From: Betaproteobacteria bacterium
GTDB lineage: Bacteria; Pseudomonadota; Gammaproteobacteria; Burkholderiales; Casimicrobiaceae
DNA length: 64,000 bases
Assembly (NCBI GenBank): GCA_016716425.1
Contig: JADJWJ010000020.1
Span: 124,001-188,000, forward strand
Reading direction: 5' to 3'
Part shown: piece after piece, positions 26,251 to 34,788 of the stretch
How the letters are laid out: every line of letters begins with the position of its first letter
Numbering within the stretch: the first letter of the stretch is position 1
Program-made: the position numbers and the translations under genes
The notes under the pieces: model-generated
Told to the model about the DNA's origin: nothing
Databases searched by the model: none
The model's input: only the letters and a program-made list of their open reading frames with translations

Positions 26251-27788
26251 CGGAGGCCGTCGCGCCGGAGCGCGCGGCGCCTCCGGCGGCGTCCGCGTCT
26301 CCGCCCGCCGACACGCCCGACGGCGTCTTCCTGATCCACGGGCTGGGCGGCACCCAGTACGACCTGGGGTCGATGCACAAGCGGTTGAAGAACGCCGGTT
26401 TCGTCACGCACTCGTTGACGCTGCCGGGCCACGGCACGCAGCCGGAGGACCTGGCCGGCGTCGCGGCCGAGGACTGGATCGAGGCGGTCGTCGCCAAGTA
26501 TCGCGAGGTGCGCGACGCGCATCCGCGACTGCACGTGATGGGCATGTGCATGGGCGCGCTGCTCGCCGCGGTGCTGGTCGAGCGCGAGCGGCATGCCAAG
26601 GGCAATCTCGTGCTGCTCGCGCCGCCGGTCTACATCGACGGCTGGGCGACGCCGTGGTACCGGGACTTGCGGCCGCTGCTGTACGCGGTCCCGGGCGTGG
26701 GCCGCACGCTGAAGATCGAGGAGGAGGATCCGTACGGCATCAAGAACGAGCAGCTGCGCGCGATCGTCAAGGCGAAGTTCGAGCGCGGCGAGAACTTCCA
26801 CTACCGGTGGGTGCCGCTCGAGTGCATCCGGCAGGTCGACCGGCTGCGCGCGATCCTGATGAAGAGCGCGCAGCGCATCCCGTGCCCGACGCTCGTCGTG
26901 CACGCGCGCGAGGACGAGTTGACGAGCCTGCGCTCGGCCAACTTCCTCGTCGAGAAGATCGGCGGCGGCCGCGCGCGGATGGTCGTGCTCGAGGACAGCT
27001 ACCACATGGTTTGCGTCGACAACGACCGCGAGATCGTCGCGAAGAACGTGCTCGAGTTCTTCGGTGCGGCGCTGCCGGGCGCGACCTCCGCGCTCGCCAA
27101 CGAGCCGAAGATGTCGCGCGAGGCGCTCGCGGCGGCGGTCGCCGCGACGGTCGCGAAGCTCGCGGGTGGGGACTTCTCCGGCCTGCGCGACGTCGCGATC
27201 CCGGACGTCGCGTGGGTGCAGCCGGGCGCCAACCGCATGTCGGGCGCCCACGCCGGCAAGACCTTTTCGGCGTTCGCGAGCCGGATCACGCAGGGGCATC
27301 GGCCGCGCTTCACGGCGTTCGGGACGCCGGCCTTCAACCGCGGCATCGCGCTGGTGCCCGCCACGTTCGTCGCCGAGCGCGACGACGGGAGGCTCGAGTC
27401 GCAAGGGGCGCTGCTGCTGGCATTCCACGGCGGCAAGCTGCTGGAGGCGCGCTGGTTCGCCGACGAGGTCGAGCGCGAGGACGCGTTCTTCGGGGCGCCC
27501 GAGCCGGAGACGCCGGGCGCCGAATCGCTCGAAGCGCAGTTCGACGTCGCGGCTGCGGCGTCGAAGGCGCTGCGCCGCGCGCCCGACAACGACACGCTGC
27601 TCGCGCTCTACTCGCTCTACAAGCAGGCGAGCGTCGGCGACGTCGCGGGCGAGCGGCCCGGTGCGCTGGACATGGTCAACCGCGCGAAGTTCGACGCGTG
27701 GGCGCAGCGCCGCGGCATGGCGCGCGACGCCGCGATGACGGAGTATGTCGCGCTCGTGGCCAAGCTCAAGGCCGCCGACGGCGCGTGA
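26247..27788 (+). CDS. Fusion: alpha/beta hydrolase, NTF2-like domain, acyl-CoA-binding domain
   Basis: A 513-residue cytosolic protein with three domains. Residues about 20-275 are an alpha/beta hydrolase: oxyanion region FLIHGLGGTQYD, nucleophile elbow GMCMG with Cys101 in place of the usual Ser, Asp223 in HAREDELT and His253 in DSYHMVC. Residues about 295-415 resemble an NTF2/SnoaL-like fold (VAWVQPGANRMSG). Residues about 429-510 are a clear acyl-CoA-binding protein: FDVAAAASKALRRAPDNDT, LLALYSLYKQASVGDVAGER and KFDAWAQRRGM, with conserved YKQA-GD and the Lys and Tyr of ACBP. A GxCxG nucleophile recalls PHA synthases and dienelactone hydrolase. An acyl-CoA or acyl-thioester substrate is inferred. 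The start codon overlaps the sensor gene by 4 bases. Confidence 0.85.
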   Translation: MTEAVAPERAAPPAASASPPADTPDGVFLIHGLGGTQYDLGSMHKRLKNAGFVTHSLTLPGHGTQPEDLAGVAAEDWIEAVVAKYREVRDAHPRLHVMGMCMGALLAAVLVERERHAKGNLVLLAPPVYIDGWATPWYRDLRPLLYAVPGVGRTLKIEEEDPYGIKNEQLRAIVKAKFERGENFHYRWVPLECIRQVDRLRAILMKSAQRIPCPTLVVHAREDELTSLRSANFLVEKIGGGRARMVVLEDSYHMVCVDNDREIVAKNVLEFFGAALPGATSALANEPKMSREALAAAVAATVAKLAGGDFSGLRDVAIPDVAWVQPGANRMSGAHAGKTFSAFASRITQGHRPRFTAFGTPAFNRGIALVPATFVAERDDGRLESQGALLLAFHGGKLLEARWFADEVEREDAFFGAPEPETPGAESLEAQFDVAAAASKALRRAPDNDTLLALYSLYKQASVGDVAGERPGALDMVNRAKFDAWAQRRGMARDAAMTEYVALVAKLKAADGA

Positions 27789-27868
27789 CCGGGCGCCGGA
27801 ATCGCAAGGAACGGAGTTTGCTTTCAGGTCACCCGTCGTCCAACGCCACCGTGAGGAATGCACCGCCC

Positions 27869-28981
27869 ATGACCCCACCCGACCCCGACTGCTTCGACGT
27901 ACGTGCCGTGAGCTGCGGCCGCGACCACACGCTTGCGCTGCTCGCCTCCGGTAGCGTGATCGGCTGGGGCGGCGACGGCAGCGGGCGCATCCCCTCCGGC
28001 GACCCGGAGTACTGCTCGACGCCGGCGCCGACGCGCGCGGTCGAGGTGCTGCTGCGCGAGCCTCTGGCGGCCGTCGACGCCGGCGCAGGACTGAGCCTCG
28101 GCGTCACCACGAGACACGAAGTGACGATGTGGGGTGCTCATGGGGCCGGCATCGACGGCCGCGCCGGCGTCGTCGCGCCGGCCACGCCCCTCAAGGTGCG
28201 GGCGCTGTCCGGGATTCGCGCGGTCGCCGCCGGCGAGTTCCAGTGCGCGGCCATCGACGCCGCCGGCGTGCTCCAGACGTGGGGGCTCAACCTCGACGGC
28301 GCGCTCGGCCGCGACGCGCCCGAATTCGAATCGCCGCCCGGACGCGTCGCCGGTGTCCCCGCGCTGCGCGCAGTGGCGCTCGGCAACGGCTACATGCTCG
28401 CGCTGACGCGCGACCGGACCGTCTACGTGTGGGGTGCGAATGCCGCGGGACAGTTGGGCCTCGGCCACCTGCAGTCCGTGCCGGCGCCGGCGCAGGTGCG
28501 GATGCCGCAGCGCGTCGAGGCGCTGGCCGCCGGCGCGAGCCACGCGCTGGCGCTCACGGCGAACGGCGAGGTGCTGGCCTGGGGCAGCAACAACCACGGC
28601 CAGCTCGGCCGGCCGGAACCCGCCTACGCGACAACGCCGACGCGGGTCGACCTGCCCGAGCGGGCGCAGGCGGTCGCCGCCGGCACGTACTTCTCGCTCG
28701 CGCTCGGCAACAGCGGCCGCGTCTACGCGTGGGGCTGGAATCGGCACGGCCAGCTGGGCCAAGGCGACCGCGACGACCGCCGCGCGCCGGTGCTGGTGCA
28801 GGGCGTCGAACGCGCGCGCGCGATCGCCGCCGGCCAGTCGCACGCCGCGGCGCTTGCCGCCGAGGGCCTCTACGGATGGGGCAGCAACGTCGCCGGCCAG
28901 CTGGGCGCGGCGGCCGCCGAGCAGGCGCGTCCGCTGCGCCTGCTCGCCACCCGCCAACAGGAGCAACGTCGCGATGTCTGA
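27869..28981 (+). CDS. RCC1-repeat (beta-propeller) protein
   Basis: A 370-residue protein without a signal peptide, built of about seven RCC1 units of roughly 50 residues. Each has the pattern VAAGxxHALALTxxGxVxxWGxNxxGQLG; clear examples are ALAAGASHALALTANGEVLA and IAAGQSHAAALAAEGLYG. The fold is a seven-bladed propeller used for protein binding. It overlaps the start of the multicopper oxidase by 8 bases, so the two are translationally coupled and may act together. The start chosen has GAGGA about 11 bases upstream; an alternative in-frame GTG lies at 27851. Confidence 0.88.
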   Translation: MTPPDPDCFDVRAVSCGRDHTLALLASGSVIGWGGDGSGRIPSGDPEYCSTPAPTRAVEVLLREPLAAVDAGAGLSLGVTTRHEVTMWGAHGAGIDGRAGVVAPATPLKVRALSGIRAVAAGEFQCAAIDAAGVLQTWGLNLDGALGRDAPEFESPPGRVAGVPALRAVALGNGYMLALTRDRTVYVWGANAAGQLGLGHLQSVPAPAQVRMPQRVEALAAGASHALALTANGEVLAWGSNNHGQLGRPEPAYATTPTRVDLPERAQAVAAGTYFSLALGNSGRVYAWGWNRHGQLGQGDRDDRRAPVLVQGVERARAIAAGQSHAAALAAEGLYGWGSNVAGQLGAAAAEQARPLRLLATRQQEQRRDV

Positions 28982-30851
28982 ACACCACCACGAAGCAACG
29001 AGCCGCCGCGACTTCCTGAAGCTCGGCGTGTCCGTCACCGCGGGCGCCGTCGTACCGCCGGTGCTGACTGCATGCGGCGGAGGCGGCGACGCGGCGCCCG
29101 GGCCGAAGGAGACGTTCGCCGAGCCGCTGAACATCCAGTCGGTCAACGGTGTGCTGGACGTCACGCTCGTGCTGTCGTATCTGACGACGACACTCCCCAA
29201 CCCGACGACCAATCAGAACCAGACGGTGACGCTGCGCAACATGTTCGGCTCGATCCCGGCGCCGACGCTGCGCGTGCGGGTCGGCGACCTGCTGCGCATC
29301 AAGGTCTTCAACAACCTGCCGCCCAATCCGCCCGACCCGAATCCGACCACGCACCTGCGCTACCACAACAGCACGAACCTGCACACGCACGGCCTGCACG
29401 TCTACCCGGACATCTACCCGCAGCCGTTCGTCCCGCCCGGACAGGATCCGAACGCGGGTTCGCCGCCGCTCGTGTACGGCGACTTCGTCGTCGACGACCC
29501 CGCGTACGGCATCCAGCCGGGGCAAACGCGCCAGTACGAGTACCGGATCCGCGACGACCACCCGGCGGGCACGTACTGGTATCACCCGCACCTGCACGGT
29601 TCCTCGGCGATGCAGGTGGGCAGCGGCATGGCCGGCGCGCTGATCATCGAGGGGCCGATCGACGACGTCCCGCAGATCGCCGCGGCGCAGGAGCGCGTGT
29701 TCGTGTTCCAGTCGCCGCTCTACGGTAGCGACGGCAGGCTGGAAAGCTTCGCGCAGGTCGCGAGCTACACGACCAACGAGCCGCCGTTCCTGATCAACGG
29801 CGTGCGCCAGCCGGTGATCCTGATGGAGAGCGGCTCGGTGCAGAACTGGCGCTTCGTCAATGCCGGCACGTTCAACATGCTGAATTTGAGCCTCGACCGG
29901 CATGTGCTCTACCAGTACAGCCACGACGGCAACCCGCGCCGCACGCTGCGGCCGGTGGCGCCGCTGGCGGACAACGCGTACTGGAGCAACCCGAACAATG
30001 CGCCGGTGCCGCCGCCTTCGTCCTATCCGGAGGGCGTCGTGCTGGGCGTCGGCGGACGCACCAACGTGCTGGTGAAGGCCGGCGCCCCCGGCACCTACCA
30101 GCTGCGGACGTTCCCGATCGAGATGGGCCGCAACAAGCCCGAGGCGGGCACGGTCGTTCCCGGCGACGCCGTGGCGACCGTCATCGTCGTCGACGCCCTG
30201 TCGCCTATGAACCTGCCGCCGGAGCCGCTGCCCGTGACGCCGTTCCTCGCGCCGATCACCGACGAGGAACTCGCGGCGAACGGCGGCCTGAAGCGCACGA
30301 TCGTGATGCGGGTGATTCCGGCCAAGCAGCCGGACCCGCCGCTGATCGACCCGCCACCGGGCGAGTGGCCCGACTGGATCTTCCAGGAGAACTATCCGCC
30401 GGGTGCGAATCCGCCCAAACCTTCGCAGATCAACGACAAGGTGTACGCGCTGGGCTCGGCCGGCAATGCGCCGTCGCAGAACCCGGGCATGCCGACGACC
30501 TACATTCCGTTCCAGTCGAAGAAGGCGATCACGCAGATGGTCGCGCTCAACGCCGTGGAGGAGTGGACGATCGTCAACTTCAACAACATCCGCCATCCGT
30601 TTCACATCCACGTGAACCCGATGTACGTCGTTGCGGTGAACGGCAAGCGGCTGGCCGAGCCGTACTGGGCGGACACCGTGCCGCTGCCCTACAACGACAA
30701 CACGCCGCCTCCGGGGACGAACGCGCCCGCGACGGTCACGTCGATCACGTTCCGCATGCGCTTCCTGCACTACACGGGCCGGTACGTCATGCACTGCCAC
30801 ATGCTGGTCCACGAGGACATGGGCATGATGCAGGGAGTCACCGTCGTATAG
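28974..30851 (+). CDS. Tat-exported multicopper oxidase (bilirubin oxidase/CotA-like)
   Basis: A 625-residue oxidase with a Tat signal (SRRDFLKLGVSVTAG at 10-24) and a possible lipobox-like TACGG. Copper sites are complete: LHTHGLH (about 130), YWYHPHLHG (about 200), HPFHIHVN (about 543) and HCHMLVHEDMGMM (about 605) with Met as a type 1 axial ligand. It oxidises phenols, metals or similar substrates with four-electron reduction of oxygen to water in the periplasm. The substrate is unknown. The ATG has AGGAG 9 bases upstream and overlaps the RCC1 gene. It is distinct from the island oxidase at 32196. Confidence 0.93.
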   Translation: MSEHHHEATSRRDFLKLGVSVTAGAVVPPVLTACGGGGDAAPGPKETFAEPLNIQSVNGVLDVTLVLSYLTTTLPNPTTNQNQTVTLRNMFGSIPAPTLRVRVGDLLRIKVFNNLPPNPPDPNPTTHLRYHNSTNLHTHGLHVYPDIYPQPFVPPGQDPNAGSPPLVYGDFVVDDPAYGIQPGQTRQYEYRIRDDHPAGTYWYHPHLHGSSAMQVGSGMAGALIIEGPIDDVPQIAAAQERVFVFQSPLYGSDGRLESFAQVASYTTNEPPFLINGVRQPVILMESGSVQNWRFVNAGTFNMLNLSLDRHVLYQYSHDGNPRRTLRPVAPLADNAYWSNPNNAPVPPPSSYPEGVVLGVGGRTNVLVKAGAPGTYQLRTFPIEMGRNKPEAGTVVPGDAVATVIVVDALSPMNLPPEPLPVTPFLAPITDEELAANGGLKRTIVMRVIPAKQPDPPLIDPPPGEWPDWIFQENYPPGANPPKPSQINDKVYALGSAGNAPSQNPGMPTTYIPFQSKKAITQMVALNAVEEWTIVNFNNIRHPFHIHVNPMYVVAVNGKRLAEPYWADTVPLPYNDNTPPPGTNAPATVTSITFRMRFLHYTGRYVMHCHMLVHEDMGMMQGVTVV

Positions 30852-31164
30852 ACAACGGCTCTGCCCAGCGCGTCGACGCGGCTAAGGTGATGTGCGTGAC
30901 GCCGTGACGTGCCCGCGCGCATCCGGATGCGGGTGATCGCATGTCCACGCGCGCCACTCAACGGCCGCCGGCGGCTCGCGTTGTCGAACCGGGCGCGCAT
31001 CGGAGTTGCATGCCGCCGCGCCCATCGCGCGGCACCAGCTCGGGCTCGGTGCGGCGAGCACATGCTGTCCGAACCCCGCCCTGGTATCGGCTGACACCGG
31101 GGGGTACTTGACCGGCAACTCCGGACCGGCGCGCGGAATCGCACAGCGCGTGGCAGCGTGCTTC
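30852..31164. other. Non-coding gap, no feature recognised
   Basis: This 313-base stretch follows the oxidase and precedes the leftward dsbB. The small reading frames have no ribosome sites or family signatures. No hairpin or known repeat was seen. It marks the left edge of the metal/redox island. Confidence 0.5.
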
Positions 31165-31680
31165 CTAGGTGCGTGCCGGTTGTCGCCGCAACAACGCGAC
31201 GAGGGACAACGAAAAGCACAGGAACACGAGTAACGAGGCCTGAGCCATGGTCAGCCCCAGGATCCTGAACGATGTATCGGAGCAGTCCCCGGTGGCATTG
31301 AGGAGTTGGGCCAGCAACTCGGTCGCCGCCAGGCTGTCCAGCATGTAGGAGAGACTCGCGCTGCATTGCGCAACCAGAGGCGCCGGAGAGAGCTGCAGGT
31401 ATGACTGATAGCCTGCGATCCCTACTCCGCCAAGCGTGATAACGGCTGCGGTCCGGAACAGCGCTCGCTGCGACCTGCTACCGGAGGGAACAATGGCCGC
31501 GGCGAAGAACACGGGTATCAGCCCAAGGTACATAAATCGTTGAATGATACATAGAGGGCACGGTTCGATGCCCAGCACATGCTGTACATAAAGGCTCACG
31601 ACGACAAGTCCGGTGCACGCAAGTCCGAGCGCGAGCGCGACCCGGGCAGACGAACCGAGGAACTGGGGCATTGCTTTCAT
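31165..31680 (-). CDS. dsbB: Disulfide bond formation protein B
   Basis: An inner-membrane quinone-linked thiol oxidase that reoxidises DsbA-type partners. The start is MKAMPQFLG, with an ATG at 31680; a TTG at 31695 in frame would add five residues. Four membrane helices are present. The first periplasmic loop has the redox pair CPLC (EPCPLCIIQRFMYLG), and a second loop carries separated cysteines (VAQCSASLS and GDCSDTSF), as in classic DsbB. A second dsbB of different type is at 59447. Here it heads the island that contains two DsbA-like proteins, so it is the likely oxidase for them. Confidence 0.9.
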   Translation of the reverse strand: MKAMPQFLGSSARVALALGLACTGLVVVSLYVQHVLGIEPCPLCIIQRFMYLGLIPVFFAAAIVPSGSRSQRALFRTAAVITLGGVGIAGYQSYLQLSPAPLVAQCSASLSYMLDSLAATELLAQLLNATGDCSDTSFRILGLTMAQASLLVFLCFSLSLVALLRRQPART

Positions 31681-31791
31681 GGAGGGCACGAACAAGTCTC
31701 AGTGGTGGGGGATGTCCGACCCGGTCAGCAGGCCCATCGACAGGCTGCATGAGCTTCGTCCCGCAAGGTCGCCATTGTCCGCGACGGACAG

Positions 31792-31815
31792 TTGCCCTGC
31801 TTTGACGCAGGGCAA
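31792..31815. other. Hairpin in dsbB/oxidase spacer
   Basis: A 9-bp perfect stem (ttgccctgc at 31792-31800 with 31807-31815) has a 6-base loop and lies in the 515-base gap between the divergent dsbB and the oxidase gene. It has no T run; its role is unknown. Confidence 0.45.
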
Positions 31816-32122
31816 TTGTGCACATGCCCGCGCGGACAGGGACCTTTCCAGCCGCCAGCTGCACCCGTGACTGTAACAGCTATGGTGCGAACGGCGCCGG
31901 GCGGTCGCCGGCTGGACTTCATCACGACGCCGAGGTCGCTCGGGTCGACTCCCGCTAACCGGGGTCCGCGCCTTGAACTTCCGGTTCTCCATCCCCTCTC
32001 GCGGACCGGTGGAACTTCCCCGGGAGCGGCGCGGACATGCACCAACGCTGTGCGGCGCACCCCTCGTCCGAGCGAACTCGCGCGCGGCTCATGTGGCTTT
32101 TTCACGCGTGGCAACCGGCCGC

Positions 32123-32136
32123 TTGATCGCGGTCAA
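32123..32136. promoter_or_regulatory. FNR-like box upstream of island multicopper oxidase
   Basis: TTGATcgcgGTCAA matches TTGAT-N4-ATCAA at nine of ten fixed positions. Its centre is 42-43 bases upstream of the start expected from a GAGAAT -10-like hexamer at 32160-32165, the usual class II FNR spacing. Confidence 0.45.
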
Positions 32137-32195
32137 CTGCGGTCAATGCCGATCGGCGCGAGAATGGCGGCTGTCCTGTCACGTCGAGTTGAGTC

Positions 32196-33692
32196 ATGCA
32201 TCGTCGTCGCTTTCTCCAGGCGGCTGCGGCCGGATCCATTTCAGCGCTGGCGCCTGTTCGCGACGCATCGGCGCAGATGGCGGGCATGCCGGGCTCCGGG
32301 AAGGGCGGCGGAATGATGGGCCAGTGGGCCTACGCGAAAGCGACCTGGCAGACGGGACTTCCGTTACGCCGCATTCCTGCTCTCGCGAACGGCAGTCCCC
32401 TGCCCGGCACCTTCGAGGGCACGCTCGTCGCCTCCCCTTACTCCGCGTCGCTGATTCCCGATCACGCGACCGACTTGTGGGGCTATAACGACTCCTATCC
32501 CGGCCCGCTGATCGAGGTGTACGAGGGGCAGCACGTTGACATCGAATTCACCAATCGGCTCGGAATCGACTCGACCATCCACTGGCACGGCCTCGCGGTT
32601 CCGGCGGACCAGGACGGAAGCCCAATGGATCCGGTGCGCCCCGGGGCGACGCGTCATTACAATTTTGAAGTCCCGCCGGGCAGCGCCGGCACCTACTGGT
32701 ATCACCCGCATGCGCACCTGACGAACACTCTGCAAGTCGGTCGCGGACTTGCCGCCCCGCTCATCGTGCGCGGCGCAGACGATCCCCTGCGGATGCTGCC
32801 CGAGCTTACGCTGTTGGTCACGTCGCTTGCGGTCGACGGCGACGGTCGGGTGTTTGCCGGGGCTGTCGCGCGACCCGGAATGCCGGTCATGATGATGGGC
32901 GGCGTCGGCGAACTGCTGGTGAACGGGCAAAAGCACCCGGTGCATGCGACGACGCCAGGTGCTACCGAACGTTGGCGAGTCATCAACGCCACGCCAGGTC
33001 ATTACCTTCGCCTGCAGCTCGACGGGCACCGTTTCGCCGTGGTCGGTACCGATGGGGGCCTGCTGAGCGAACCGCTGCCGGGATTGACGGAATGGGTGCT
33101 CGCGCCGGCACAGCGTGTCGAGATCGTCGTGACGGTCGCCACGCAGCCGTCGGCCCGATTCTGGTTGCGCGATCTCGGGCAAGGCGGGTGGATGGGCACG
33201 GGTGCGGGCGCAGCTCTGATGGCGATCGAAACGGGTGCGGGGCCTGCGCAGCCCCGCGTAGACGTGCCGGCGTATCTGCGGCCCATCGCCGACATCGGTC
33301 CGGCGAGTGCGCGGCAGCAGATCGTGCTTTCGATGTCTGGCATGGGCGCGTCGGGGCGCTTTCTCATCAACGGCCGGAGCTTCGACATGAACCGGGTGGA
33401 CCTCGAGACGGTCGTCGGCCGCGTCGAACTCTGGGACCTGATCAACACGACCTACATGGATCATCCGATTCACGTCCATGGCACGCAATTCCAGGTCGTC
33501 GGGCGCACAGTACGGGGACTCGCCGCCCCGATCCCGTATGTTGCGTGGCTCGACACGGTAAACGTTCCGGCGGGCGAAACGGTCACGATCAATATCCGGC
33601 AGCCGTTGCCGGGCAAGCGCATGTTCCATTGCCACATCCTTCCGCACGAGGATGCCGGAATGATGGCAGTGCTGAACGCATTCGCTGTCTGA
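32196..33692 (+). CDS. CueO/CopA-type multicopper oxidase
   Basis: A 498-residue periplasmic oxidase with a Tat-like start (MHRRRFLQAAAAG) and a Met/Gly-rich region (MAGMPGSGKGGGMMG) soon after. Copper motifs are present in order: HWHGLAVPA (about 129), YWYHPHAHLTN (about 168), DHPIHVHGTQF (about 427) and HCHILPHEDAGMM (about 478). Cu(I) oxidation as protection against copper is the known role of this group. It lies in the metal island beside ArsR, a copper chaperone and P-ATPase genes, which supports a detoxification role, and has an FNR-like box upstream. Confidence 0.93.
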   Translation: MHRRRFLQAAAAGSISALAPVRDASAQMAGMPGSGKGGGMMGQWAYAKATWQTGLPLRRIPALANGSPLPGTFEGTLVASPYSASLIPDHATDLWGYNDSYPGPLIEVYEGQHVDIEFTNRLGIDSTIHWHGLAVPADQDGSPMDPVRPGATRHYNFEVPPGSAGTYWYHPHAHLTNTLQVGRGLAAPLIVRGADDPLRMLPELTLLVTSLAVDGDGRVFAGAVARPGMPVMMMGGVGELLVNGQKHPVHATTPGATERWRVINATPGHYLRLQLDGHRFAVVGTDGGLLSEPLPGLTEWVLAPAQRVEIVVTVATQPSARFWLRDLGQGGWMGTGAGAALMAIETGAGPAQPRVDVPAYLRPIADIGPASARQQIVLSMSGMGASGRFLINGRSFDMNRVDLETVVGRVELWDLINTTYMDHPIHVHGTQFQVVGRTVRGLAAPIPYVAWLDTVNVPAGETVTINIRQPLPGKRMFHCHILPHEDAGMMAVLNAFAV

Positions 33693-34264
33693 TCAGCTGC
33701 CACCGGAATCGCCGGGCTGTCTGCATGAACTTGGAAGCGCGCGAGTTCCGCGAACATCCGCATGTCGCGGGGTCGCGCGGTCCCGTGCGGGCAGCGGCGC
33801 TTGCGACGTCGCTCTTGCGGGCGGTGCAGGTGGGGCGATGCCGGCGCTAAACGCGACACGGATCGATGACGGTTCGGTTCGCGTCGGCCGGCGCCGCGCA
33901 GCAACTACCTGACAGGCGGCGCTTGCGCGCCACCGGGGTATGCCGGAACCGCCGTTGCGGGGTGGTCCTCCGGGGGAGGTGGTGGGATCTCATCGGAGCA
34001 CTCTCGCCTGTCGTCGGGCCTGCCGATGGCAGCGAGACGATCTGCGGTGACGAGTTGTGCCCAGCACACGAATCGAGCGACCGATGTGCTGATGCGGTCG
34101 ATTCCATCGGCGATGCGCAGCACCAGCTTCAACGGCGGGCTGCCCGGCTGCCCGGCTGCCGGCGGCGTGGCGCCGCCAGTGCATCTGCACGGCGGACGGA
34201 ATGCCACACTGCCGCCGGGGAACCCGGCGGCGGACGCCGTCGCGGCAAGTTGCGTCTTGATGCC
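33693..34264. other. Non-coding gap with possible decayed fragment
   Basis: This 570-base region lies between the oxidase and the ArsR gene. The minus strand near 34000-34170 reads LRIADGIDRISTSVARFVCW, which recalls the N-terminus of TRAP-transporter DctQ subunits, but no complete gene is present. Otherwise no recognised feature was seen. Confidence 0.35.
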
Positions 34265-34284
34265 AGTTGCGTCATAGTGCAACT
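34265..34284 (+). promoter_or_regulatory. Putative ArsR-family operator
   Basis: A 6-bp dyad (agttgc at 34265-34270, gcaact at 34279-34284) spaced by 8 bases lies immediately before the ArsR start codon, spanning a catagt -10-like hexamer. Such autoregulatory sites are normal for ArsR/SmtB repressors. Confidence 0.45.
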
Positions 34285-34686
34285 ATGCATGTCACGGCGG
34301 TGGAACTACCGGAGATCTTTCAGGCACTGGGCGATTCGACGCGGCTGCGTGTCGTGCGGCTTCTCGCGGCGAGCGGGGAAGCATGTTGTCTGTGCGAGCT
34401 GGTCGACAGCCTGCACGAGCCGCAGTACAAGCTGTCGCGGCATCTCAAAATCCTCAAGCGGAGCGGGTTGCTCGGCACCGAGAAGGATGGGCGCTGGATC
34501 TACCACCGACTGGTTGCCGATCCCACCTACCTCGCAAGTCTCTACGATGCCGTCATGCGTCTTCCCGATCCGAGGCACGAATTTGCCTCGGACCTCGCAC
34601 GCCTCCGCGGGCGCATGCGCCTGCGCGACAACGGCCGTTGCCGGGTCGGCATTCAGACCGCCGAGTTCGCCGTGCTCGTCGCCTGA
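34285..34686 (+). CDS. ArsR/SmtB-family metalloregulator
   Basis: A 133-residue winged-helix repressor that releases DNA when it binds a metal or metalloid. The fold is EIFQALGDSTRLRVVRLLA, then the metal-site helix with ACCLCELVDSL (Cys-Cys-Leu-Cys), then the recognition helix QYKLSRHLKILKRSG and the wing KDGRWIYHRL. The Cys-x-Cys arrangement in this helix is the ArsR arsenic(III)/antimony(III) type (family motif ELCVCDL). The nearby genes are a DUF302 gene and a cytochrome; no arsenite pump is in the window. It probably controls its own promoter. Confidence 0.9.
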   Translation: MHVTAVELPEIFQALGDSTRLRVVRLLAASGEACCLCELVDSLHEPQYKLSRHLKILKRSGLLGTEKDGRWIYHRLVADPTYLASLYDAVMRLPDPRHEFASDLARLRGRMRLRDNGRCRVGIQTAEFAVLVA

Positions 34687-34788
34687 TTGCGCGCGTCGAG
34701 CCCGTTGAACTCTGCTGCACGTGTCGGATCAAACGATGCAAACGGTGAAAATGATCAACGGGTGGGGCGCGGAGGGACAGAGTTGGGC

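Noticed and set aside
34000..34170. TRAP-transporter DctQ-like fragment on the minus strand
   Set aside because: Only about 30 residues show similarity and no other TRAP genes are near, so I list it only as a possible decayed fragment.
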